From NCBI GenBank assembly GCA_963825175.1, contig CAWGSA010000002.1, forward strand, positions 1,426,001 to 1,490,000: a stretch of 64,000 nt of DNA, read 5' to 3'. Shown here piece by piece: positions 48,963-58,871 of the stretch. The number at the start of each line of letters is the position of its first letter. The stretch's first letter is position 1. The translations under genes were made by a program, and so were the position numbers. The stretch comes from DATFTF01 sp963825175 (GTDB lineage: Bacteria > Acidobacteriota > Thermoanaerobaculia > UBA5066 > Gp7-AA6). The notes below the pieces were generated by a model. It made no database searches. It had not been told where the DNA came from and was given only the letters and a program-made list of their open reading frames with translations.

Positions 48963-50144
48963 TCACTCACCGCGCGATCGAACCCGGGCCTGCACGAGCA
49001 AGAGTCCGGCCAGGGCGAGCAGTGCGAGCGCGCTCCCGATCTCGAACGCGACCCGCGGCCCGAACAACTTCCACCACAGCCCGAACAGCAGCGACGAGGG
49101 AAGGGCGGCGATCCCGATGCTGGCGTGAAACACTCCGAAGGCGCGGCCGCGGGACTCCGCGGGGACCAGGTCCGCGATCCAGGCGCGCTCGGCTCCCTCG
49201 GTCAGGGCGAAGAAGAGAGCGTAGAAGGCGAACAGTCCCCAGGTCGCGAGGGGTCTGTGGACGAACGCGAAGCCGAGATAGGCCAGGGCGTACACTGCCC
49301 AGCCGGTCGCGATCGTCGGAATCCTCCCGATGCGGTCGGCGAGCGCGCCCCCCGGGACGCCCACCGCGGCCTTGGCTCCGTTGAAGAATCCCCACAGGAG
49401 AGGCAGCTGCCAGAGCTCGACTCCGGACTGCCGGGCTCTCAACAACAGGAAGGCATCCGTCGAGTTGGCGAAGGTGAAGAGAACGAAGACGCCGATCGAG
49501 AGCCAGAAGGCGGGCGGCAACGGGCTCTTTCCGGCCGGGTTCGCGCCGGCAGCGCGCGGTGCCCGCGCCGAATCCGGGACTTTCCACACCAGCAGCGCAA
49601 CCGCCGCGATGCCGGGAACGAAAGCCAGAAGAAAAATCGTTCGCTCCCGAGGAACCCAGAGCTTCAAGAGCAGCGCGGCGACGAGAGGCCCCACCAGGGC
49701 ACCGGCGTTGTCCATCGCCCGCTGAAGGCCGAACGCCCGGCCCCGGCGATTCTCGGCAACGATCCCGGCGATGAGGGCGTCGCGGGGAGACGTGCGGATT
49801 CCCTTTCCAACGCGGTCGGCAAAGCGGATCGCCAGGACCTGTCCCCATGCCGTGGCGAAGGAGACCAGAGGCCGCGCGACGGCGGCCAGCGCGTACCCGG
49901 CCACGACCAGGGGCTTGCGCCGGGGCAGGCGATCCGACCACCATCCGGAAAACATCTTGGCCAGAGAGGCCGTCGATTCGGCGACGCCCTCGATCAGACC
50001 CAGGGCGGCCGGCCCCGCGCCGAGCACGCGTGTCAGAAAATCAGGCAGAAGGGGATAGATCATGTCGGACGCGACGTCCGTCAAGAACGAGACCCAGCCG
50101 AGGGTGACAACGGCGGAATCCAGGCGGTCTCGGTCCTGTTCCAT
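48963..50144 (-). CDS. Major facilitator superfamily transporter
   Basis: 393 residues with 12 helices. The motif-A-like loop reads GWWSDRLPRRKPLV, with a second-half copy GALADRIGRIPT. The opening GWVSFLTDVASDMIYPLLPD resembles drug and unknown-substrate MFS members such as the YfkF/Bcr types. The substrate is unknown. It reads leftward from a very AT-rich gap at 50145-50210. Confidence 0.9.
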   Translation of the reverse strand: MEQDRDRLDSAVVTLGWVSFLTDVASDMIYPLLPDFLTRVLGAGPAALGLIEGVAESTASLAKMFSGWWSDRLPRRKPLVVAGYALAAVARPLVSFATAWGQVLAIRFADRVGKGIRTSPRDALIAGIVAENRRGRAFGLQRAMDNAGALVGPLVAALLLKLWVPRERTIFLLAFVPGIAAVALLVWKVPDSARAPRAAGANPAGKSPLPPAFWLSIGVFVLFTFANSTDAFLLLRARQSGVELWQLPLLWGFFNGAKAAVGVPGGALADRIGRIPTIATGWAVYALAYLGFAFVHRPLATWGLFAFYALFFALTEGAERAWIADLVPAESRGRAFGVFHASIGIAALPSSLLFGLWWKLFGPRVAFEIGSALALLALAGLLLVQARVRSRGE

Positions 50145-50262
50145 AATTAATTAGTAAAAACTTATATTTTATCTAATAAAATTAGGCAGAATTTCGATAT
50201 TAGCTTCTCATGGCCCCTGCGCTTCCCATCCCTCGTTCTTTGGCGCTGATCATAATGGGACG
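50145..50262. promoter_or_regulatory. AT-rich divergent promoter region with palindrome
   Basis: The first 65 bases are about 80 percent A+T in a genome of about two-thirds G+C. CTAATAAAATTAG (50173-50185) is a palindrome of two 5-base arms around AAA, and TAATTAATTA lies nearer the MFS gene. Low-GC promoters often bind regulators or nucleoid proteins. It drives the MFS gene leftward and perhaps recO rightward. Confidence 0.45.
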
Positions 50263-51003
50263 GTGCGCCACGTCGACGCTCACGCCTTCATCCTGGGGAC
50301 CTACGCGCTGCGCGAAAAGGACCGGATCGTCTCCTTCCTGACGCGCGAAGGCGGCAAGAAGCGGGGGGTCGCGCGCGGCGCCCGCGGTCCCAGGAGCGCC
50401 TTCGCCGGAATGCTCGAGCCGATGACCGAGGCGCGCATCCTGTATTTCGAGCGGGACGGCCGGGAGCTCGTGTCGATCAACTCGGTGGATCCGATCCGGT
50501 CCTCCTTTCCCCTGTCCAAGGAGCTCGAGGGGGCGTTGCTTCTCTCCGCATTCGCCGAGAGCCTGCAGACCTTCGTCTCCGACTCCGATCCGGCCGAGCC
50601 GTTCTATCGGCTCGCGCGGCATGCGATCGACGCGCTCTTTGGGGGAGCGCAGCCCGCGCTGGCGTCGGCCTACTTCGACATCTGGATCCTGAAGCTCTCC
50701 GGCTTGTTTCCCTCGCCCAACGAGTGTGCCGGTTGCGGCCGGGCGCTCTCTCTGCAGGAGCCGATCCTCTTCGACGAGAGCCGCCCCGGCTTCGTCGGCC
50801 CGGAGTGCCGTCACGGCGGATCGCAGCGCCTCTCTCCCGCGGCAAGGACCACGCTGCAGGCGATTCTCTCCGGGCCGATCGATCCGGCGGCCCGGCCGCC
50901 CGGCCTGGCGGAAATCTCCGAGATCGCCCGCCGTGCCCGACGCCATTTCCTCGGACACGAGCTGAAGTCCCAGAGAGTCCTGGAAGACACTCTGAAGGAT
51001 TGA
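50263..51003 (+). CDS. recO: DNA repair protein RecO
   Basis: 246 residues from GTG 50263. An N-terminal OB fold (LGTYALREKDRIVSFLTREG, then KRGVARGARGPRS) binds single-stranded DNA, and a helical C-terminal domain carries a zinc-type CAGCGRALS and PECRHG. RecO loads RecA with RecR. It is followed by a gap of octamer repeats and glyQ, a common order in bacteria. Confidence 0.93.
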   Translation: MRHVDAHAFILGTYALREKDRIVSFLTREGGKKRGVARGARGPRSAFAGMLEPMTEARILYFERDGRELVSINSVDPIRSSFPLSKELEGALLLSAFAESLQTFVSDSDPAEPFYRLARHAIDALFGGAQPALASAYFDIWILKLSGLFPSPNECAGCGRALSLQEPILFDESRPGFVGPECRHGGSQRLSPAARTTLQAILSGPIDPAARPPGLAEISEIARRARRHFLGHELKSQRVLEDTLKD

Positions 51004-51090
51004 TCCGTTGATCCCTTGATCCACTGATCCGTTGATCCAAGAGCGCCCAGCCGAATGAACCAGTGAATCGATCGATCAATGAACCAATCC
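51001..51090. repeat. Octamer array, two arms (TGATCCGT unit)
   Basis: TGATCCGT-TGATCCCT-TGATCCAC-TGATCCGT-TGATCCAA, then AATGAACC-AGTGAATC-GATCGATC-AATGAACC; the second arm read in reverse (TGGTTCAT) is a diverged copy of the first. It lies between recO and glyQ. Confidence 0.7.
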
Positions 51091-51121
51091 CCGGGGGTTG
51101 GCGTAGACTCTCGGGCGTCCG

Positions 51122-52012
<891 letters not shown>

Positions 52013-52024
52013 AGCGCGGACGGA

Positions 52025-52070
52025 GCGAGGCGTGAGGCGGAAGGCGTGAGGCGAACCCGAAACCCGAGAA
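52025..52070. repeat. Heptamer array (GAGGCGT / ACCCGAA units)
   Basis: GAGGCGT-GAGGCGG-AAGGCGT-GAGGCGA, then ACCCGAA-ACCCGAG. It lies between glyQ and glyS. Confidence 0.65.
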
Positions 52071-52094
52071 ACGTCCGACTCTGAGGGGCTTCCA

Positions 52095-54212
52095 ATGGCC
52101 ACGCCTCACGAAGCACCCCTCACGCTGGAGCTCATCGAGCGCAGCGACTTTCTTCTCGAGATCCGGACCGAGGAGATCCCGGCCGAGGTGCTGCCCTCGA
52201 TCCGGCTCGACCTGGCCCGCGTGGTCACGGAGTCCCTGGCCCAGGACGGGCTCGCGGTCGAGGCGTCGCAGTCGCTGGCGACGCCGCGGCGGCTGATTCT
52301 CATCTTGAACGGCGTCCCGGAGTGCCAGGCCGACCGGGCCTCCGAGGTCGTGGGTCCACCGGCGTCCTCGGCCTTCGACGCGGACGGCAAGCCGACCCGC
52401 GCGGCGGAAGGCTTCGCCGCCAAGCACAAGGTGAACGTCTCCGATCTCGTGGTGGTCGACTCTCCCCGGGGCAAGGCCGTCGCCGCGCGCCGGACCATTC
52501 CGGGCCGTCCGGCCGCCGAAGTCCTGTCGGACGTCGTGACCCGGGCCGTGGCCTCCATGACATTTCCCAAGACCATGCGCTGGGGAGAGGGAGAGAGCGT
52601 CTTTGTCCGCCCCGTCCGCGGGCTCGTGGCGATTTTGGGCGGACAAATCGTCCCGATGGAGCTTTTCGGGGTCCGCGCCGGCCGCACCACCACCGGGCAC
52701 CGCCTCTTGAGCGACACGGAATTTGCCGTCGATGGGCCGGACGATTACCTCAGGAAGCTCCGTGCCGCCCACGTCGAGCCGCACCCCGAGCTGCGGCGGA
52801 CGGCGATCCTCGAGGCGGCGCGCCGGCTCTCGGCGGAAGCGGGCGGCACGATCGAGTCGGACGCCGACCTGGCCACTCTGCTCGCCGATCTGGTCGAGTG
52901 GCCCGGCGCCGTGCGGGGGTCCTTTTCTCCCGAGTTCCTGGAGCTTCCCGAGGAGATCGTCACGACGGCGATGCGCACGCACCAGAAATACCTGCCGGTG
53001 CGCGGCAAGTCCGGACTGCTTGCGCACTTCGTCGCCGTCATGGACAACCGCGAGGACCGCAAGGGCCTGATCGCGAAGGGAAACGAGTGGGTCTTGAACG
53101 CCCGGCTCGCCGACGCGCGCTTCTTCTTCGACGAAGACCGCAAGCAGCCGCTCGACGCCCGCCTGCCGGACCTGGCCCGGCTCTCGTTCCAGGATCGGCT
53201 GGGCGACTACCGGCAGAAGACGGGCCGGCTGCAGGATCTGTCGGAGACGATCGCCCACATCGTCGGACGGCCGGATCTCGTGGACACGGTGCTGACCGCC
53301 GGGCGGCTGTCCAAAGCCGATCTGGCGACGCGCATGGTCAAGGAGTTCACGGATCTGCAGGGCGTCGTCGGCGGCATCTACGCCCGGCTGGAGGGATACC
53401 CGGAGTCGGTGTGGAAGGCGATCTACGATCACTACCGACCGATCTCGGGCAACGACGATCCGCCACGGGAAGCCTCGGGGGCCATCCTTTCGCTGGCCGA
53501 CCGCTTCGACAGCCTGGTCGGGCTCTTCTCCATCGGCCTGGTCCCGACCGGCTCCAAGGATCCGTACGGGCTGCGCCGCGCCGCGTTCGGCGCCGTGTCG
53601 ATCATCACTTCGCGCCGCTGGCGTCTGGATTGGCGCCCGGTGGTCCGCAAGGCGCTCTCCCTCTATCCGGCGGAAGTCGCGACGGTCTCGCCCGAGACGG
53701 TGGTCGACGAGCTCGAGAAGTTCTTCGGCGACCGGCTGCGAGGGCTCCTCGAGCGGCGGGGACATCCCCACGACGAGATCTCGGCGGTGCTGCGCAGCGG
53801 GTCGTGGGACTTTGCCGACGCCGCCGACCGGGTGCTGGCCCTGTCCGACGTGCGGCGGGAGATCGACTTTCGCTCGCTGGTCCTGGCGTTCAAACGGATT
53901 CGCAACATCCTGCCCGGCGAGGAGCCGGGCGCGCCGTCGCCCGATCTCTACCGCGAGGACGCGGAGCGCCAGCTGGCGGGCGACTTTCTGCAGGCTCGCC
54001 AGACCATCGACCAGTTGGCGGGGTCGCGCCGCTACCGGGAGGCCATGGAGATGATCGCCTCGATCGCGCCGTCGCTCGATCGGTTCTTCGTGGAGGTGCT
54101 CGTCAACTGCCCGGAGGAGGACCTGCGCCGCAACCGTCTGGCGCTCCTCTCCTCGATCCGCAAAGAGTTTTCACGGTTGGCGGATTTTTCTGAGATCGTG
54201 GTGGAGAAGTAG
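52095..54212 (+). CDS. glyS: Glycyl-tRNA synthetase beta subunit
   Basis: 705 residues. The region near 170-230 (ASMTFPKTMRWGEGESVFVR, then GHRLLSDTEF) and the HD-like stretch MVKEFTDLQGVVGGIYAR are typical of GlyS. The C-terminal DALR-type anticodon-binding domain ends with LSSIRKEFSRLADFSEIV. It binds tRNA-Gly and works with GlyQ. ppdK begins 9 bases after its stop. Confidence 0.97.
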   Translation: MATPHEAPLTLELIERSDFLLEIRTEEIPAEVLPSIRLDLARVVTESLAQDGLAVEASQSLATPRRLILILNGVPECQADRASEVVGPPASSAFDADGKPTRAAEGFAAKHKVNVSDLVVVDSPRGKAVAARRTIPGRPAAEVLSDVVTRAVASMTFPKTMRWGEGESVFVRPVRGLVAILGGQIVPMELFGVRAGRTTTGHRLLSDTEFAVDGPDDYLRKLRAAHVEPHPELRRTAILEAARRLSAEAGGTIESDADLATLLADLVEWPGAVRGSFSPEFLELPEEIVTTAMRTHQKYLPVRGKSGLLAHFVAVMDNREDRKGLIAKGNEWVLNARLADARFFFDEDRKQPLDARLPDLARLSFQDRLGDYRQKTGRLQDLSETIAHIVGRPDLVDTVLTAGRLSKADLATRMVKEFTDLQGVVGGIYARLEGYPESVWKAIYDHYRPISGNDDPPREASGAILSLADRFDSLVGLFSIGLVPTGSKDPYGLRRAAFGAVSIITSRRWRLDWRPVVRKALSLYPAEVATVSPETVVDELEKFFGDRLRGLLERRGHPHDEISAVLRSGSWDFADAADRVLALSDVRREIDFRSLVLAFKRIRNILPGEEPGAPSPDLYREDAERQLAGDFLQARQTIDQLAGSRRYREAMEMIASIAPSLDRFFVEVLVNCPEEDLRRNRLALLSSIRKEFSRLADFSEIVVEK

Positions 54213-54221
54213 GAGGCAGCT

Positions 54222-56945
54222 TTGTCCAAGCGAGTTTTCTTTTTCGGCAACGGCGAGGCCGAGGGAGCCGGCCTGGGCAAGGAGAAGCTGGGAGGCAAGG
54301 GAGCCGGGCTGGCGGAAATGACGGCGCTCGGAATCCCCGTTCCTCCGGGATTCACCATCGAAACAGGCGTCTGCGCCGAGTACACGGAGAAGGGACGCGT
54401 CGACGGGTTGGACCAGGAAGTGGGCGAGGCCCTGGCCCGGCTGGAGCAGGCCGCCGGGCGGCGCCTGGGGGACCCATCCAACCCGCTGCTCGTCTCGGTG
54501 CGTTCCGGGGCGCGCTCTTCGATGCCCGGGATGATGGACACCATCCTGAATCTCGGCCTGACCTCGCAGACGCTCCCTGGCCTGGCCGGAGTCTTCGGCG
54601 ATCGCTTTGCCCTCGATTGCCGGCGGCGCTTCCTCCAGATGTACGGCGACGTCGTGATGGAGCTCGGCAAGCACGATTTCGAGCAGGTCCTCTCGGAAAA
54701 GCGGGCCACGCGCGGCGTCGCCTCGGACGCCGAGCTCACATCCGAGGATCTGACCGATGTCGTCTCCCGCTACGAGGAGATCATCCGGCGGCGCACGGGG
54801 AAGCCTTTTCCCGACGAGCCGCGCGAGCAGTTGTGGGGGGCGATCGGGGCGGTGTTCCGCTCCTGGGACAACGAGCGGGCCAAGACGTACCGCAAGCTGC
54901 ACCGCATCCCGGGCGACTGGGGGACCGCGGTCAACGTCCAGGCCATGGTCTTCGGCAACCGCGGAGAGACGTCGGCCACGGGCGTCGCGTTCACGCGGGA
55001 CCCGTCGACAGGAGAGAAGAAGTTCTACGGCGAGTTCCTCCCCAACGCCCAGGGAGAGGACGTCGTGGCCGGGATCCGCACGCCGCGCCCGTTGAACGCG
55101 GATGGATCGGGGCGTTCGCTGGAGGAGACGATGCCGCCGGCGTACCACGAGCTGCTGCGGGTGCGCGACCTCCTGGAGAAGCGGTTTCACGACATGCAGG
55201 ACCTGGAGTTCACGATCGAGGAGAAGAAGCTCTACCTCCTCCAGACCCGCAACGGGAAGCGGACGGGATTCGCCGCGGTTCGGATCGCCACGGAGATGGT
55301 CGAGGAAGGGCTCATCTCGGAGGACGAGGCGCTCGAGCGCGTGGAGCCGGAGCAGCTGGTCCAGCTGCTGGCCCCGGTCTTCGACGCGAAGGAGAAGGGC
55401 GCAGCGGTCGAGAAGGGGCGCCTCCTCGGCAAGGGTCTCCCCGCGGGTCCCGGCGCGGCGTGCGGCCGGATCGCCCTCACGGCCAAGAAGGCGGTCGCGA
55501 TGGCCGCCGGCGGCGAGCCCGTCGTGCTGGTGCGCGAAGAAACGTCCCCCGAGGACATCGCCGGGATGCACGCCGCGGCAGGAATCCTGACCACGCGCGG
55601 CGGTGCGACGTCCCACGCCGCGGTGGTGGCCCGCGGCATGGGCAAGACTTGCGTCGTCGGCGCCGGCGAAATCACCGTCGACGAGCCGAAGCGCGAGGTT
55701 CGCGCCAAGGGGCAGAAGGCGTCGGAGGGGGATTGGATCTCGATCGACGGGACGACGGGAGAGGTCCTGCTGGGCCGCCTGGCCACGCGTCCCTCCGAGG
55801 TCCTCCAGGTCGCGCTGGAGAAGACCCTGGACCCGAAAAAGTCTGTGGTCTACCAGGCCTTCGAGAAGATCCTGGCCTGGGCCGACCGGCGGCGACGACT
55901 GGGGATCCGCGCCAACGCCGACACGCCGACCGATGCGCGCGTGGCCGTCGTCTTCGGCGCCGAGGGAATCGGGCTGTGCCGGACCGAGCACATGTTCTTT
56001 GAGGAGAAACGCATCCTTGCGGTCCGGGAGATGATCCTGGCCGAGACCCGGGACGGGCGCCGCGCCGCCCTCGCCAAGATCCTCCCGATGCAGCGCCAGG
56101 ACTTTGTCGGGATCTTCCGCGAGATGGGAGACCGGCCGGTGACGATCCGGCTGCTCGACCCGCCGCTGCACGAGTTCCTTCCCAACGAGGACGACGCGGT
56201 GGCCAGGACGGCGTCGGAGCTGAAGGTTCCGGCCGAGAAAGTCCGCGAGCGCGTGCGCCAGCTCCACGAGGCCAATCCGATGCTCGGGCACCGTGGCTGC
56301 CGCCTCGGCATCACGCATCCGGAGATCTACGAGACCCAGGTGCGGGGCATCTTCGAGGCCGCGGCCGAGGTTGTGAAGGGCGGCGGCCATCCCCATCCGG
56401 AAGTCATGATCCCGCTGGTGGGGACGCAGGCGGAGTTCGAGCGGTTGAAGACACTCGTCGACGAGACGGCGAAAACGGTGGAGGGCGAGACCGGGCAGAA
56501 GATCGCCTACACCGTGGGAACGATGATCGAGATTCCGAGGGCGGCGCTGCAAGCGGGAGCGATCGCCGAGAAGTGCGACTTCTTCTCCTTCGGGACCAAC
56601 GACCTGACCCAGATGACCTTCGGATACTCCCGCGACGACGCCGCGTCGTTCCTGCCGGCCTACATCGAGTCAGGGATCCTGCCGGACGATCCCTTCGCCA
56701 GCCTCGACCAGGCCGGTGTGGGGGAGCTGGTGGCCCTGGCCACGCAGCGCGGACGCCAGGCCCGCCCCAAGCTCAAGGTCGGCGTGTGCGGAGAGCACGG
56801 CGGCGATCCGCGTTCGATCGAGTTCTTCCACAAGACCGGGCTCGACTACGTCTCGTGCTCCCCCTTTCGCGTGCCGGTTGCGCGACTTGCGGCAGCCCGC
56901 GCGGCCATGGCGGAGGGGAACGAGTCGATGTCGTCGACGGCGTGA
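54222..56945 (+). CDS. ppdK: Pyruvate, phosphate dikinase
   Basis: 907 residues from TTG 54222, after AGGAGG 6 bases upstream. Three domains in order: ATP-grasp (GNGEAEGAGLGKEKLGGKGA to about 340), swivelling phosphohistidine (TTRGGATSHAAVVARGMGK, catalytic His about 455) and the pyruvate/PEP TIM barrel ending with KVGVCGEHGGDPRSIEFF. It interconverts pyruvate, ATP and phosphate with PEP, AMP and pyrophosphate. Its stop overlaps the BNR-repeat gene (GTGA). Confidence 0.97.
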   Translation: MSKRVFFFGNGEAEGAGLGKEKLGGKGAGLAEMTALGIPVPPGFTIETGVCAEYTEKGRVDGLDQEVGEALARLEQAAGRRLGDPSNPLLVSVRSGARSSMPGMMDTILNLGLTSQTLPGLAGVFGDRFALDCRRRFLQMYGDVVMELGKHDFEQVLSEKRATRGVASDAELTSEDLTDVVSRYEEIIRRRTGKPFPDEPREQLWGAIGAVFRSWDNERAKTYRKLHRIPGDWGTAVNVQAMVFGNRGETSATGVAFTRDPSTGEKKFYGEFLPNAQGEDVVAGIRTPRPLNADGSGRSLEETMPPAYHELLRVRDLLEKRFHDMQDLEFTIEEKKLYLLQTRNGKRTGFAAVRIATEMVEEGLISEDEALERVEPEQLVQLLAPVFDAKEKGAAVEKGRLLGKGLPAGPGAACGRIALTAKKAVAMAAGGEPVVLVREETSPEDIAGMHAAAGILTTRGGATSHAAVVARGMGKTCVVGAGEITVDEPKREVRAKGQKASEGDWISIDGTTGEVLLGRLATRPSEVLQVALEKTLDPKKSVVYQAFEKILAWADRRRRLGIRANADTPTDARVAVVFGAEGIGLCRTEHMFFEEKRILAVREMILAETRDGRRAALAKILPMQRQDFVGIFREMGDRPVTIRLLDPPLHEFLPNEDDAVARTASELKVPAEKVRERVRQLHEANPMLGHRGCRLGITHPEIYETQVRGIFEAAAEVVKGGGHPHPEVMIPLVGTQAEFERLKTLVDETAKTVEGETGQKIAYTVGTMIEIPRAALQAGAIAEKCDFFSFGTNDLTQMTFGYSRDDAASFLPAYIESGILPDDPFASLDQAGVGELVALATQRGRQARPKLKVGVCGEHGGDPRSIEFFHKTGLDYVSCSPFRVPVARLAAARAAMAEGNESMSSTA

Positions 56946-58871
56946 AGCCGACGTTTCTGCAACCACGAGCGCCTTGGATGTTGCCGCGGCGGGTCGCCGT
57001 CGTTCTGTTGCTGGCCGGCGTCGCGGTGTCTGCACCGGCGGGTGTCAACCGCTGGTCGAGCCAGGGCCCTGAAGGCGGCCACGTCAACGCTCTCGTGGTC
57101 GATCCGAGAAATCCCCAGACTGCGTACGCGGCGACGGACGGCGGGGTCTGGAAGAGCACGGACGGCGGCGACTCGTGGGACGCGATCAACACCGGGCTGG
57201 TCTCCAGGGTTGCCGAGGCGTTGGCGATCGACGCGGCGAACCCTTCGATCCTGTACGTCGGAACCTCCAACGGTCTCTACAAATCGACAGACGGCGGATT
57301 GCACTGGAGTCTACAAGAGCACCGACGGGGGCACGAGCTGGGCGGCCATCGATGCAGGGCCTGTGACCATCACGGCGATCGCGATCCATCCCCAGGATCC
57401 GTCGGTTGTGTACCTTTGCGACTACCTGGATGGAATCTGGCAAAGCGTGGACGGAGGGGGACACTGGAGCCTCTCCCTGGGAGAGAGTCTCCTCGAGCGG
57501 GTGATCATCGATCCATTGAGCCCGAACCGGGTCTATGCCGCGCATCCGTTCGGTATCTTTCGAACCGTCGACAGCGGATCGCAATGGACGTTGCTGCACG
57601 GCATCCCGGGACAATCCAGTGATCTGGCGGTCGATCCGATGACGCCGTTGACCCTCTACGCGGGAGGTACGGAAGGAGTCGTCCGGAGCACCGATGGGGG
57701 AGATCATTGGACTTCACTCAACAACGGTTTGACGTTTCGAAACGTTCTCACTCTCACCCTGGCGCCGTCGAAACCGACGCGCCTCTACGCCGGTACCGGG
57801 GCGGGAGGTGTCTTTCGGTCGAGCGACGCGGGGATGCAATGGCAACCAGCCCGCGGCGCCATGGTCGCGACGGAGATCATGAGCCTGGTCTTCGATCCGG
57901 CCAATCGCCGTACCGCTCTCCTGGGCATGTACGAGGGGGGCGTTTGGAAGAGCACCGATGGAGGATCCTCCTGGGCACTCTCGGCGGCGGGAATCGAAGA
58001 ACGCAGCGTCTGGTCGCTCGCAATTGACCCGACGAAACCTTCGATGATCTTCGCGGGGTCGGACGACGCCGTCTTTCGCAGCGTCGACGGAGGAGAGACC
58101 TGGAGCGCGGCCGGCGGGCGCCTCTCCACGACCTTCCCGGTTCATGACCTGGCAATCGATCCCGCCAATCCGAGCACGATCTTCGCGGGGGCGGACCCCG
58201 TGTACAGATCGATCGACGGAGGCGTGACGTGGCATTCGTCCGGCGCGCTCGGACAGGTCTTCGGCCTCGCGATCGATCCCGTAACTTCCGCGACCGTCTA
58301 CGCGGCCAGCACTCTCGGCCTGTACCGGAGCACCGACGGAGGAGCGAGCTGGTCGGTCATCAAGTCCGGGTCCTTCGCCACTGTGAAGGTCGACTCCGGT
58401 GATCCGATGGTCCTCTACGCTCTGGACTTCTATGACGGCTTGTTCAAGAGCAGCGACGGCGCGGTGACGTGGGAGGGTGCGGCGAGCGGCCTGCCACAAG
58501 GCGGTGCGATCGCGGCTTATCAGGATCTGGCCCTCGACCCGCACACGCCATCGTCACTATTCGGCTGCGACCCGGGCGTGTACCGCAGCCTGGATGGAGG
58601 CGCGAACGGGAGGCAGTTAGACGTCGGTTTGACGACTCCCGTCGTCCAACGCTTGGCGGTCGATGCCGAGGGCGATCGGCTCTTAGCGGGCACCGCAGCG
58701 AATGGTGTCTTTTCCTTCGAGGCGGCCCCGAGGGCGCGTGTCGTTGCGCCCCGGGGGTCGGGCGCGGGTGCCGTTCTGCCCACGGCCAGGACCTTTCGCA
58801 CGGGCGCGGTCGTTTCCAATGCCGGCGAGCCTCTGTCGGCCTCGGACGACCGCCCACCGGATCCCCGATGA
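56942..58871 (+). CDS. Exported BNR/VPS10-repeat protein, interrupted near 57305
   Basis: Starts at GTG 56942 (overlapping ppdK) or ATG 56978, which gives a clean signal (LPRRVAVVLLLAGVAVSA). The body is a beta-propeller of about 13 units of the BNR/sortilin type, for example GVWKSTDGGDSWDAI, GIWQSVDGGGHWSL and GLYRSTDGGASWSV. Between 57295 and 57312 the unit GLYKSTDGGLHW runs straight into GVYKSTDGGTSW in another frame. About one unit seems to be missing: either a deletion between repeats or an assembly collapse. It is probably secreted; function is unknown. The stop overlaps the next gene (ATGA). Confidence 0.72.
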
